Shown in pieces: positions 1-7,135 of a DNA stretch of 15,194 nt; position 1 is the stretch's first letter; each line of letters begins with the position of its first letter. Position numbers and translations under genes: made by a program. The DNA is from Devosia sp. (GTDB lineage Bacteria; Pseudomonadota; Alphaproteobacteria; Rhizobiales; Devosiaceae): contig JAQGKH010000267.1 in assembly GCA_028290225.1 (NCBI GenBank), forward strand, positions 1 through 15,194, written 5' to 3'. The notes under the pieces are model-generated. The model did no database searches, was not told the origin of the DNA, and saw nothing but the letters and a program-made list of their open reading frames with translations.

Positions 1-116
1 GCGGGCTGGGCACGAAGCTGCGCAGCAATCGCAGCTGCAACGCGGGCATCAGCGGCTCCTCCGGTCGGGAATACGCGGATGGTTGGTACGCGGCTCGAAG
101 TCACTGCAGTCTCCAT
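1..116 (-). CDS. Partial sugar-phosphate deaminase/lactonase-like protein (N-terminus only)
   Basis: Minus-strand reading frame open from an ATG at 116 to the left edge (38 codons seen). The peptide begins METAVTSSRVPTIRVFPTGG and continues with an Ala-rich helix ending QLRAQP. A short beta strand with V-F-P followed by an Ala-rich helix and a basic 'LRA-P' turn resembles the start of the NagB/6-phosphogluconolactonase fold (glucosamine-6-phosphate deaminase-like). That is an inference from about 38 residues; no catalytic motif is inside the window. A G-run (GGGGG) about 10 bases upstream is a weak ribosome-binding site. The frame stays open further upstream to a TGA near 210, so a GTG/TTG start a little earlier is possible. 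It lies downstream of RraA-1 on the same strand and could be the tail of the importer operon or a separate unit. Confidence 0.45.
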   Translation of the reverse strand, partial: METAVTSSRVPTIRVFPTGGAADARVAAAIAAQLRAQP

Positions 117-376
117 TGGCTTGGCCCCCGGCACCGGAATGCCAGAGGCAAGCGTTTGGAACAGATTTTTACGCACCAAATCAAGGCCGTTGGCGATTGT
201 GTCACGTCAAGCCGGTGCAATTCCCCAACTGATAAGGCGCCAGCCAGCCTTCTCCCGGATAGCAGCGCCGGATCTGCAGCCATCAACGGAAGATCAGCTT
301 CCCCGCCCCACCGCTGCTCCAACCATGCTGGGATCGCTGCTCGCCTAGTTGCGGCAGAAAGATTGCCAGTCGGCCG

Positions 377-1102
377 TTACCAAGGGCGTTCTTCCAGCTC
401 AACGGTCTTGTCCATCGGCATGCCGAGCTTCTCGTAAAAGGCCCGGCGCATGCGACGATCCTTGTCCTGCACCCTCCAGGCGCGCTTGGCGACTTCCTCG
501 CCATCTTCGTGCGGGATCACGACGATCCCATCGTCATCCGCGATCACGCCATCACCCGGGCGGACATAAACGCCCCCGCAGGTGATCGGCTTGTTCATCG
601 AGGACAGCTCAAGCCGGCCTGCCATATGACGCATAGAGCGCACCGAGCAGAAGACCGGGTCCTTCTGCATGATGCACTCGCCGCTATCCCGGCAGGCGCC
701 GTCGATGACAAAACCCACCGATCCCTTGACCCGCGCGTCAAGCAGGTTGTTTGACCCCAGCAAGCCGCAACGCGATTGCTTGGTGTCGATCACATGCACT
801 TCGTCGGGAGCGCCAAACGAGTGTCCAGCTGGCCACAAGGCGTCGGCATGGCTGGTCCGATCCTGATTGCGCTTGTACTGGCGATCATCGAAATCTTCAT
901 AGCTCATCGCAGGAATGGTGCGATTGATGATGTTGAACTCGGCCGTGGTCGCAATGCCGGCGAAGAACACTCCCGGAAACAGCGGCCGCAGCCGCGGATC
1001 CATCTCGTAGGTATTCATGTAGCCCAATGAATCTAGGGCGTCGGTTACGTCTGAGGTACGTACCTTGCGAAGTATCGTCAAAACATCGGAGTTGATTGCC
1101 AT
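377..1102 (-). CDS. RraA-family protein (RraA-1), HMG/CHA aldolase-like
   Basis: 241 aa. Shows the RraA/LigK fold signature: an N-terminal 'VRTSDVTDALDSLGY' helix, 'RPLFPG', the core GFVIDGACRDSGE with the Arg-Asp-x2-Glu substrate/metal motif, and a C-terminal 'RPGDGVIADDDGIVVIP' strand pair. Family members are either RNase E inhibitors (RraA, about 160 aa) or divalent-metal class II pyruvate aldolases for 4-hydroxy-4-methyl-2-oxoglutarate and 4-carboxy-4-hydroxy-2-oxoadipate (LigK/ProA). Its length and catabolic neighbours favour an aldolase or related lyase/decarboxylase over an RNase E regulator; this is inference. Database names such as 'dimethylmenaquinone methyltransferase' for this family are historical misannotations. 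It is the last gene of the importer operon, 42 bases after the ATPase stop, with AGGA upstream of its ATG. The core and C-terminal half are recognisably related to RraA-2. Confidence 0.9.
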   Translation of the reverse strand: MAINSDVLTILRKVRTSDVTDALDSLGYMNTYEMDPRLRPLFPGVFFAGIATTAEFNIINRTIPAMSYEDFDDRQYKRNQDRTSHADALWPAGHSFGAPDEVHVIDTKQSRCGLLGSNNLLDARVKGSVGFVIDGACRDSGECIMQKDPVFCSVRSMRHMAGRLELSSMNKPITCGGVYVRPGDGVIADDDGIVVIPHEDGEEVAKRAWRVQDKDRRMRRAFYEKLGMPMDKTVELEERPW

Positions 1103-1144
1103 TTCACTGGTCCTGTTGGTGAAGGATAGGATGCCGTCTGGGGA

Positions 1145-2323
1145 TCAGGCGTGGATGGCCTCGCCCGTTTCCCCATCAAAGAAATGCATGCGCTCGGTAT
1201 CGACCAGGACGGTCACCATTTGGCCCAAACGCACATTGCTTTTGGCGGTGAAGCGCGCCACGCAGCGTGACTTGCTTTCGTCCGACTTGATTTCATCAAG
1301 GCTGTCAGAGCTGCGGATCTCGGCCGCCTTGGCGTCGATGCCCAGATGGACAATGATGTCAGAGCCGAGCGCCTCCACCAGATCCACTTGCGCCGTGATG
1401 CAGTTGACAGCTTCGGGCTGGGACATAGTTGCAGCATCGGCGACATCCTCGGGGCGAATGCCCACGATGATCTGCTTGCCGGCGTAGCGGCTCAGGCCCG
1501 AATGGCTCGAACTGGTACTCTGGGGCAAATGAAAGACATGACTGCCAAGCCGAAGGCCCAAAGCGTCTCCCTGCCCTTCCAGCATAGCCCAGTACATGTT
1601 CATGGTGGGGGAGCCGATAAACGCTGCGACAAAGGTGTTGCGGGGTTTGTTGTAGATGTTGGTGGGCGTATCCACTTGCTGGAGTACGCCGTCCTTGAGC
1701 AGCGCCACCCGGTGCCCCATGGTCATGGCCTCGACCTGGTCGTGCGTGACGTACACCGTGGTGACGCCCAGCCGATGCTGCAGGGAGGCGATTTCGGCCC
1801 GCATCTGCACGCGCAACTTGGCATCCAGGTTGGATAGCGGCTCGTCCATGAGAAACACGGCCGGCTTGCGGACAATTGCGCGGCCCATGGCCACGCGCTG
1901 GCGCTGACCGCCGGACAACTGCCCCGGGCGGCGCTTGAGATACGCTTCAAGCTCCAGGATCCGCGCCGCCTCGTGAACGCGCTTGTCGACTTCCACCTTT
2001 GGCAGCTTGGCCATCTGTAGCGGGAAGGCGATATTGTCGTAGACGCTCATATGCGGGTAGAGCGCGTAGGACTGGAACACCATGGCGATGTCTCGATCCT
2101 TGGGGTGAACGTCGTTGACGAAATCGTCCCCGATCCAGACTGCACCGTCCGTGATTTCTTCAAGCCCCGCGATCATGCGCAAGGCCGTTGACTTGCCGCA
2201 ACCCGAAGGCCCGACAAGCACCAGGAACTCGCCGTCCTCGACATCGATGGAAACGCCGTTGACCGCCCGGAGCATCCCGCCGGCATAGCTCTTGGTCAGA
2301 TTCTGCAGTGTCACGCTGGCCAT
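1145..2323 (-). CDS. Sugar ABC transporter ATP-binding protein (MalK/UgpC type)
   Basis: 392 aa, full length for a CUT1-family ATPase. Visible motifs: Walker A GPSGCGKST (38-46), Q-loop Gln84 in VFQSYALYP, signature LSGGQ (136-140), Walker B FLMDEP (157-162, catalytic Glu161), D-loop SNLDAKLR and H-loop His194. Residues from about 235 onward form the MalK-type regulatory OB/TOBE region (contains 'VGIRPEDV' and a C-terminal 'HFFDGETGEAI'). It energises sugar import at the inner membrane with the two permeases encoded just upstream. The start is an ATG with GGAG six bases upstream, 17 bases after the MalG-like permease stop, so translation within the operon is close-coupled. The substrate is not evident from the ATPase. 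Confidence 0.97.
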   Translation of the reverse strand: MASVTLQNLTKSYAGGMLRAVNGVSIDVEDGEFLVLVGPSGCGKSTALRMIAGLEEITDGAVWIGDDFVNDVHPKDRDIAMVFQSYALYPHMSVYDNIAFPLQMAKLPKVEVDKRVHEAARILELEAYLKRRPGQLSGGQRQRVAMGRAIVRKPAVFLMDEPLSNLDAKLRVQMRAEIASLQHRLGVTTVYVTHDQVEAMTMGHRVALLKDGVLQQVDTPTNIYNKPRNTFVAAFIGSPTMNMYWAMLEGQGDALGLRLGSHVFHLPQSTSSSHSGLSRYAGKQIIVGIRPEDVADAATMSQPEAVNCITAQVDLVEALGSDIIVHLGIDAKAAEIRSSDSLDEIKSDESKSRCVARFTAKSNVRLGQMVTVLVDTERMHFFDGETGEAIHA

Positions 2324-2340
2324 GGTTTACTCCGACCCGA

Positions 2341-3237
2341 TCACTTGAAGCCTTGGGTAGCGATGCCTTTGGTGAGCAGTCGCTGCGACGCGAGAAAAAA
2401 GCCGAGCACCGGACCGATCGACACCAGCACCATGGCGAACAAACCGCCAAAGGAGGAGGCGCCCCCGCTGGGGTCCAGAAACAGGCGCAGGGCCACGGGG
2501 ACCGTCATGCGGCTGGTATCGGTGAGGTAGATGAGCTGGCTGAAGAAGTCGTTGTAGGTGTTGATGAAGGTAAACACAGCCGTGGTCGCCAGTGCCGGCA
2601 TCGACAACGGCAGGATGATCCGCCAGTAACGCTGCCAATAGTTCGCCCCGTCCACTACCGCAGCCTGCTCCAATTCGTTCGGCAGCGAACGCATGAACTG
2701 CACCATCAGGAAGATGAAGAACGCGTCATGGGCGAGAAACTTGGGTACCACCAGTGGCAGGATGGTGTTCACCCAACCAATATTGAGGAAGAAGATGTAT
2801 TGGGGAATGAGTTGCACATGGATGGGCAGCATCATGGTGCCCAGCATCACCGCGAACAGGATCCATTTGCCGCGGAACTCGAGGCGCGCAAAGGCATATG
2901 CCGCCATGGAGCAGGCGATGAGATTGCCGACAATCGCCAGCGCGCAGATGATGAACGAGTTCACATAGAACTGCGTAAAGGTCATGTTGCCGTAGAGCTG
3001 CCAGCCCCGCACGAAGTTATCGAGTGTCCAGTTGGTGGGAATAAAGCCCATGTCCCCGAAGATCTCGGCTTCTGGCCGGAGGGCGCTGAACACCATCCAG
3101 ATCACCGGGTAGAGCATGATGCACAAGAGCCCGATCAGCAGCAGATGCAGCCCCAACCCCTTTAAACGCCGCAAGTTCTCACGGCGGCGGCGTTCCGCCC
3201 GCAGCAGTTCAGGATCGTATGTCTTAGCGGTCGCCAT
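2341..3237 (-). CDS. Sugar ABC transporter permease, MalG type
   Basis: 298 aa inner-membrane protein. A basic N-terminus (RRRRENLRR) precedes the first membrane segment (about 28-50, 'LGLHLLLIGLLCIMLYPVIW'), with five further hydrophobic stretches. The cytoplasmic EAA loop 'EQAAVVDGANYWQRYWRIILPL' (about 190-211) docks on the ATPase, and the C-terminus 'LLTKGIATQGFK' is typical of MalG-like permeases. It is the second of two permeases; its ATG overlaps the 3' end of the MalF-type gene by 14 bases, which implies translational coupling and an assembled heterodimer. It has only a weak Shine-Dalgarno (GGGTG), consistent with coupling. The family assignment is clear; the transported sugar is unknown. 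Confidence 0.96.
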   Translation of the reverse strand: MATAKTYDPELLRAERRRRENLRRLKGLGLHLLLIGLLCIMLYPVIWMVFSALRPEAEIFGDMGFIPTNWTLDNFVRGWQLYGNMTFTQFYVNSFIICALAIVGNLIACSMAAYAFARLEFRGKWILFAVMLGTMMLPIHVQLIPQYIFFLNIGWVNTILPLVVPKFLAHDAFFIFLMVQFMRSLPNELEQAAVVDGANYWQRYWRIILPLSMPALATTAVFTFINTYNDFFSQLIYLTDTSRMTVPVALRLFLDPSGGASSFGGLFAMVLVSIGPVLGFFLASQRLLTKGIATQGFK

Positions 3238-4201
3238 AGAACACCCAATAGCGCGAGGACCAGAACATCAGGGCGGTGGCGAGGCCGATGGCGATCAGCA
3301 AAACCCAGGCCATGGCCGAGGCGTAGCCCATCTGCAACTGCTGGAAGGCCTGCTGATAAAGGTAGAGCGAGTACAGCAAGGTTGAATCGACCGGTCCGCC
3401 CCGCCCATTGGAAACCACAAAGGCCTGGGTGAACGATTGGAACGAATTGATCAGCAGCAGTACGGTGTTGAAGAAGATCACCGGCGTGATCAGCGGCAGC
3501 GTAATGCGCCGGAAGCGCTGCCAAGCGTTGGCGCCATCGATCGAAGCGGCCTCGTAATAGGACTCTGGAATCTGGCGCAGCGCCGCCAGAAAAATGACCA
3601 TGGACGCTCCGAAGGTCCAGACGTTCAAGGCGATCACTGAGGGGAGTGCAAAAGTGGGGTTGTTGATCCAGCCGCGTCCGGCAACCCCGAACCAGGCCAG
3701 GATGGCATTGACGACGCCCCGTTCGCCAAACACTTCCTTCCACAACAAGCCGATGCCGACGCTCGCCCCGATCAGTGAGGGCACGTAGAAAAGCGAACGG
3801 TAGATCGCAAGACCGCGCAAACCGCGATTAAGTGCGACGGCGACCGTCAAGGAAAACAGCAGAACGAGCGGCACCGAGAAACACACATATTTGAGGGTCA
3901 CCCAGATCGAGGTGATAAAGCGCCGGTCGGATGTGAACAGGCGGATGTAGTTTTCAAGTCCGACCCAGCTCGGCAAACCGATCACGGCATAGTCGGTGAA
4001 GCTCAGATAAAGCGAAGCCAGCATTGGCAACGCAGTGATCAGGATGATGCCGGCAAGCCATGGCAGCAGGAACATGTAGGCGGCCCGATTGTCGGCGCGC
4101 TTGAGTGCCGAACCGGTCCGGTTGCGCGGCATCACGCGCGCCGGCACCCCGGTCTCGCCGGCGATCAGCACCGGATTGTTGGGGGAATCAAGACTGCTCA
4201 T
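3224..4201 (-). CDS. Sugar ABC transporter permease, MalF type
   Basis: 325 aa from the chosen start (MSSLDSPNNP...). The ATG at 4201 has GGGAG seven bases upstream; an in-frame ATG 69 bases earlier (4270) would translate into the intercistronic hairpins and lacks a good ribosome site, so it is not preferred. Six hydrophobic segments begin at about residue 41 ('AYMFLLPWLAGIILITALPM'). The EAA motif 'YEAASIDGANAWQRFRRITLPL' sits at about 216-237. It is the first permease of a CUT1 carbohydrate importer, located between the binding-protein gene (105-base structured spacer) and the MalG-type permease (14-base overlap). Confidence 0.95.
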   Translation of the reverse strand: MSSLDSPNNPVLIAGETGVPARVMPRNRTGSALKRADNRAAYMFLLPWLAGIILITALPMLASLYLSFTDYAVIGLPSWVGLENYIRLFTSDRRFITSIWVTLKYVCFSVPLVLLFSLTVAVALNRGLRGLAIYRSLFYVPSLIGASVGIGLLWKEVFGERGVVNAILAWFGVAGRGWINNPTFALPSVIALNVWTFGASMVIFLAALRQIPESYYEAASIDGANAWQRFRRITLPLITPVIFFNTVLLLINSFQSFTQAFVVSNGRGGPVDSTLLYSLYLYQQAFQQLQMGYASAMAWVLLIAIGLATALMFWSSRYWVFYGDR

Positions 4202-4239
4202 ATGAACTCCCGTCGCGCCAGGTTTGTTGGGCTGGTGGG

Positions 4240-4295
4240 CGGCATGCCCATGGGCATGCCGGCCTTGCACGCGGCTCCCCGAGGGGCCCCGCGTG
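4240..4295 (-). repeat. Two back-to-back intercistronic hairpins between binding protein and permease
   Basis: Positions 4240-4261 form a perfect 22-base palindrome (arms CGGCATGCC / GGCATGCCG around CATG). Immediately before it in the transcript, 4268-4295 form a second stem: CACGCGG pairs with CCGCGTG, with an inner CCCC/GGGG separated by a 2x2 mismatch. Both lie in the 105-base spacer after the binding-protein stop. Similar structures in other sugar operons (for example malE-malF) stabilise the upstream mRNA so the binding protein is made in excess; that role here is inferred. No U-tract follows, so full termination is unlikely. Confidence 0.7.
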
Positions 4296-4306
4296 TGGCG
4301 GCAGTC

Positions 4307-5653
4307 CTAGCGGGCGGCCTGATCGAGCTGCTGCTGCAGCTCGGAGATGAGCTGGTCCACGCCCTCCTCGACGCTGAGCTGGCCAAAGGCGACTGCATCA
4401 TAGGACCGGTTGAGCACATCGGTCATTGCCTGGTACCCGCCTGCTGGCCAGAACACCGGCTGGGCCGTATCCACTACCTGCTGATACAGCTCGATGTGCC
4501 GAACCTGGGTAGGCTGCGTGTCGGGATTTTCTGCCTGGGCGGTTGCCAGTTCGGGAATAGCCACCACGCCGTTGTCAGACTGGTAGATTGCCGCGGCTTC
4601 CTCGTTATGGGTCCAGAAATTGATCCAGGCGGTAGTGGCCGGCAGTTGTTCGGCCGTGCAGTTGGCGCCGATGGCAATGCCGTTGGAGCCCAGATCCATC
4701 CCCACCGTGCCATCCGGTCCGACCGGATATGGCCGAGTATTGATGGTCGCCCCGGGATTGACCGTATTGGTAACCGTCTGGACCGAGCCCAGCTGATTGG
4801 GCGGACGGTTCGTGGCATAGCCGCGGCCGTTGGCCAGATTCGACTCTTCGACCAGGGCGCTGTTCTCGGTCACCATCCCCTCAGGGGACTCTGTGACCCC
4901 TTCATTGCGCAACGCTTCCCAGTAATTGAACCAGGCAATGGCAAGATCACGCGAAAAGGCGGCCTTTGATCCATCAAAGACCTTTTCGCCATGCGATTGC
5001 ACCCAGGAAACAAAGGCATCAGGCTCGCGACCCATGTTGTGGGTCGCTACCGCACCCTCGGGCAAGGTCGGCTGGATGGCGCGCAGGTGATCGGCATACT
5101 GGTCCCAATTATAGGGCCATACCAGTGGCTGAACACCGGCAGCTGCCGCGTTCTCGAGCATCTGCTCATTGTACATGAGCGCGAAGTAGAACACCCCATG
5201 CGGGATCATGTACAGATTGCCATCAGCGCCACGGGCTGCGCTCACCACCGCCTCTGGAATGCCGCTGACATCCAGTGTTCCATTGGCCACTAGATCGTCC
5301 AGCGGCATCAGGATGTCGGGCCGAGCATAGGTCGCCAGCCAGCGCGACTGCATGGTGATGGCACAGGGCTGGTTGTTGCCCGTGGATTGAATCGTCAGGC
5401 GCTCCCAGTAGGGGGCAAAGTCGGCAGTTTCGCGCGTGATCGAAACACCCGGATTCTGCTGCTCAAAAAGCTGGATGATCCGGTCAGTCTTGTCGTTGCG
5501 AACCTGGCCGCCCCACCAGCTGAACCGGATGTCTCCGGTGAGTTCCTGGGCTGAGGCGGGAATGCTGCTCGCAGCAAGACCGAGGGTCAGGGCAAGTGCC
5601 GAACTGGCAAGGAAAAACCGGCGTGTTCCGCCGCCCTTCTCAAGAATATGCAT
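4307..5653 (-). CDS. Periplasmic sugar-binding protein of ABC transporter
   Basis: 448 aa extracellular solute-binding protein (family 1 type). The N-terminus has a signal peptide with a twin-arginine-like core 'TRRFFL' (residues 10-15), a hydrophobic stretch (16-31) and a likely cleavage after ASA (35). The mature part begins with 'ELTGDIRFSWWGG' and 'IIQLFEQQNPGVSI', the usual first strand and helix of this family, and is rich in Trp/Tyr (FAPYWERL, MQSRWLATYA, PYNWDQYAD) as in carbohydrate binders. It delivers the ligand to the two permeases. The ATG has a strong AGGAGG site upstream. It heads the importer operon, whose control region holds two GntR operator copies. The Tat signal, if real, means export of a folded protein; Sec export is the alternative. 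Confidence 0.95.
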   Translation of the reverse strand: MHILEKGGGTRRFFLASSALALTLGLAASSIPASAQELTGDIRFSWWGGQVRNDKTDRIIQLFEQQNPGVSITRETADFAPYWERLTIQSTGNNQPCAITMQSRWLATYARPDILMPLDDLVANGTLDVSGIPEAVVSAARGADGNLYMIPHGVFYFALMYNEQMLENAAAAGVQPLVWPYNWDQYADHLRAIQPTLPEGAVATHNMGREPDAFVSWVQSHGEKVFDGSKAAFSRDLAIAWFNYWEALRNEGVTESPEGMVTENSALVEESNLANGRGYATNRPPNQLGSVQTVTNTVNPGATINTRPYPVGPDGTVGMDLGSNGIAIGANCTAEQLPATTAWINFWTHNEEAAAIYQSDNGVVAIPELATAQAENPDTQPTQVRHIELYQQVVDTAQPVFWPAGGYQAMTDVLNRSYDAVAFGQLSVEEGVDQLISELQQQLDQAAR

Positions 5654-5762
5654 CGCTTCCTCCTGTTGCGATCCTTGCGCGGGCAGCTTCTACCGGCGCT
5701 GTCGTTGGTGATGCTCGGCAGGCTTATCTCGCCCGACTTCTTTCCCTCATCACCGGTCAATT

Positions 5763-5774
5763 CTTGTATGCAGT
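5763..5774 (-). promoter_or_regulatory. GntR operator copy 1 (importer promoter)
   Basis: Read on the minus strand: ACTGCATACAAG, matching the core xxTGCATACxAx shared by five sites in this window. It lies about 110 bases upstream of the binding-protein ATG, overlapping the presumed -10 element, a position suited to repression. Assignment to the local GntR protein is inferred from site distribution and from the GTAT/ATAC-centred operators known for FCD-type GntR regulators. Confidence 0.65.
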
Positions 5775-5935
5775 TTATACTTATGTCAATGGCGATTGCA
5801 CAAAGGCCAAAAGCCTAAAGTGACCCTATTTGGCTGCTACATTCAGGTAAAATCGTTATAAACGAGCGGTCCGTGGCGCATTCTCATGGACCCACTATGC
5901 CACTTGGATGTTCATCCCGGCCGAGGCGCGGCAAT

Positions 5936-5947
5936 CTTGCATACAAT
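5936..5947 (+). promoter_or_regulatory. GntR operator copy 2 (upstream importer region)
   Basis: CTTGCATACAAT, an 11 of 12 match to the best copies, preceded by the same CAAT context (CAATCTTGCATACAA). It lies just beyond the YciI stop and 174 bases from copy 1, so it could serve as an auxiliary upstream site (looping) for the importer promoter. It is the only copy not oriented along a downstream gene. Confidence 0.55.
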
Positions 5948-5956
5948 ATGTCGCTT

Positions 5957-6253
5957 TCAGCCTTCTAATCCATGTGGTCGTTTCATGAACCAGTCCCAAC
6001 GCGAAACGCTTAGTTCTGCAAAGACGCGCTCGATCCAGTAAGGGTCGGAATGCGCGAACGCCTCGGCGGCCTGCTGGTCCGGAGCGCGCATGACGATCAT
6101 GCTGCCAATTGGCTCGCCGGCAGCATTCAGATAGGGGCCGGCAAGGATCAAGTCCTCCCCCAGCGCGTTATAGTGAGCGCGATGCGCCGTGCGATGCCTG
6201 AGCCGGGCTTCGAGCCCATCGGGTTGATCGCGACCGCTTACAATGAACAGCAT
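5957..6253 (-). CDS. YciI-like (YCII domain) protein
   Basis: 98 aa, the usual size of a single YCII domain. Hallmarks: Arg21/His24 in 'HRTAHRAHY', 'LILAGPYLNAAGEPIGSMIVM' (AGP at 38-40), 'SDPYWIERVFAELSVSRWDWF' with Asp70. YciI-like proteins have a ferredoxin-like fold with a conserved His/Asp pair; a few act in catabolic pathways as dehydrochlorinase/isomerase or lactone-processing enzymes, but most are uncharacterised. It is the last gene of the RraA-2 operon, starting 3 bases after the dehydrogenase stop with AAGGA upstream. Operon membership suggests a small-molecule conversion, perhaps isomerisation or hydrolysis of an intermediate; this is inference. Confidence 0.88.
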   Translation of the reverse strand: MLFIVSGRDQPDGLEARLRHRTAHRAHYNALGEDLILAGPYLNAAGEPIGSMIVMRAPDQQAAEAFAHSDPYWIERVFAELSVSRWDWFMKRPHGLEG

Positions 6254-6256
6254 CGC

Positions 6257-7135
6257 CTAATCCTTATGGTAGAGCCGAGAAACCGAGGCGCTGTCAGCCA
6301 TGCCGTTGTCTTCGGCATATTGCGCGTAGCGTTGTACTGCCAGCTCGATCATCGGCATATCCAGCCCAAGTTCCCCCAGGAACTCATGGACGGATTTGAG
6401 ATCCTTATTCACCTGTCGCGCATAGGAGCGCGGCGGCTCGAAATCGTCATCCATCATTTGGGTATAAATGCGCTGCAGGATCGAGCTGTCGGCCAACCCG
6501 CCCTTGAAACACCGCGGCAGCAACGTGGGGTCGATCTCAGCGGCCTTGGCCGTTGCCAGCAACTCGGCCATCAGGATGTAGTTCACCCCTACGATCGCCT
6601 GGTTGAGGATCTTGGCCTTCTGCCCCGATCCGAGCGGGCCGATATAGGTCACATTGCTTCCGATATCGCGCAGCAGCGCCTCGGTGGCACGAAAAACGCC
6701 CTCATTCCCGCCGACCATCAGCGCAAGATTGCCTTCCCGAGCAGGCTGCGGCCCCCCGGACATTGGTGCGTCGAGCCAATCGGCGCCTGTTGCGCGCATG
6801 AAGCGCTCGGCAATGTCGATAGTAGCACTTGGCGACGTGGTGGAGAGATCAATCACCAAGCCGGCATTGCCGTCGCCGTTCACAAAGCCCTCCTCGCCCA
6901 GCACCACATCCTGCAACGCGTCATCGCCCAGCACGCAAACCAAGGCGATATCGCAGTGGGACCACACCTCTGCAGGACTGTCGGCCCAGGCAACGCCGCC
7001 CTCGCGCACCGCATCATAGCTGTCGCGCTCCAGATTCCAGGCGGTGACCTGGTACCCGCGCCCGGCGAGATTGAGGGCAATGGGCGCCCCCATGATGCCC
7101 AGCCCGATAAAGCCAAGCGCTGGCTTGTTGCTCAT
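6257..7135 (-). CDS. NAD(P)-dependent beta-hydroxyacid dehydrogenase (HIBADH/tartronate-semialdehyde reductase family)
   Basis: 292 aa, full length. The Rossmann motif GFIGLGIMGAPIA (Gly11, Gly13, Gly16) binds the cofactor; DAPMSGGPQPAREGNLALMVGG (122-143) is the substrate-binding signature; GSGQKAKILNQ carries the catalytic Lys175 and Asn178. Family members interconvert 3-hydroxy acids and semialdehydes (3-hydroxyisobutyrate dehydrogenase, tartronate-semialdehyde reductase GarR, sulfolactaldehyde reductase). The ATG overlaps the lactonase stop by four bases (ATGA), so the two are translationally coupled. In a sugar-acid pathway it could reduce tartronate semialdehyde or a related aldehyde released by an RraA-type aldolase; this is plausible but unproven. 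Confidence 0.93.
   Translation of the reverse strand: MSNKPALGFIGLGIMGAPIALNLAGRGYQVTAWNLERDSYDAVREGGVAWADSPAEVWSHCDIALVCVLGDDALQDVVLGEEGFVNGDGNAGLVIDLSTTSPSATIDIAERFMRATGADWLDAPMSGGPQPAREGNLALMVGGNEGVFRATEALLRDIGSNVTYIGPLGSGQKAKILNQAIVGVNYILMAELLATAKAAEIDPTLLPRCFKGGLADSSILQRIYTQMMDDDFEPPRSYARQVNKDLKSVHEFLGELGLDMPMIELAVQRYAQYAEDNGMADSASVSRLYHKD

Larger units (their letters stand above)
5654..5956 (-). promoter_or_regulatory. Control region of the importer operon
   Basis: No gene is visible in these 303 bases. Read on the minus strand toward the binding-protein gene it holds a perfect TTGACA (+ coordinates 5784-5789), a TATAAA (5774-5779) and a TACAAG (5763-5768). TTGACA and TACAAG are 15 bases apart, an arrangement repeated exactly at the RraA-2 promoter. 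Operator copy 1 covers the TACAAG; copy 2 lies 174 bases further upstream near the YciI stop. A separate 13-base inverted repeat TCGTTATAAACGA is at 5853-5865. I see no clear terminator for the YciI-ending operon here. Confidence 0.6.

Noticed and set aside
288..302. GGAAG/CTTCC inverted repeat downstream of RraA-1
   Set aside because: A five-base stem without a T-tract; too weak to call a terminator.
2308..3165. Long plus-strand open frame opposite the MalG-type permease
   Set aside because: It is antisense to a clear permease, is rich in His/Glu/Gln/Arg without any domain, and arises from codon bias in GC-rich DNA.
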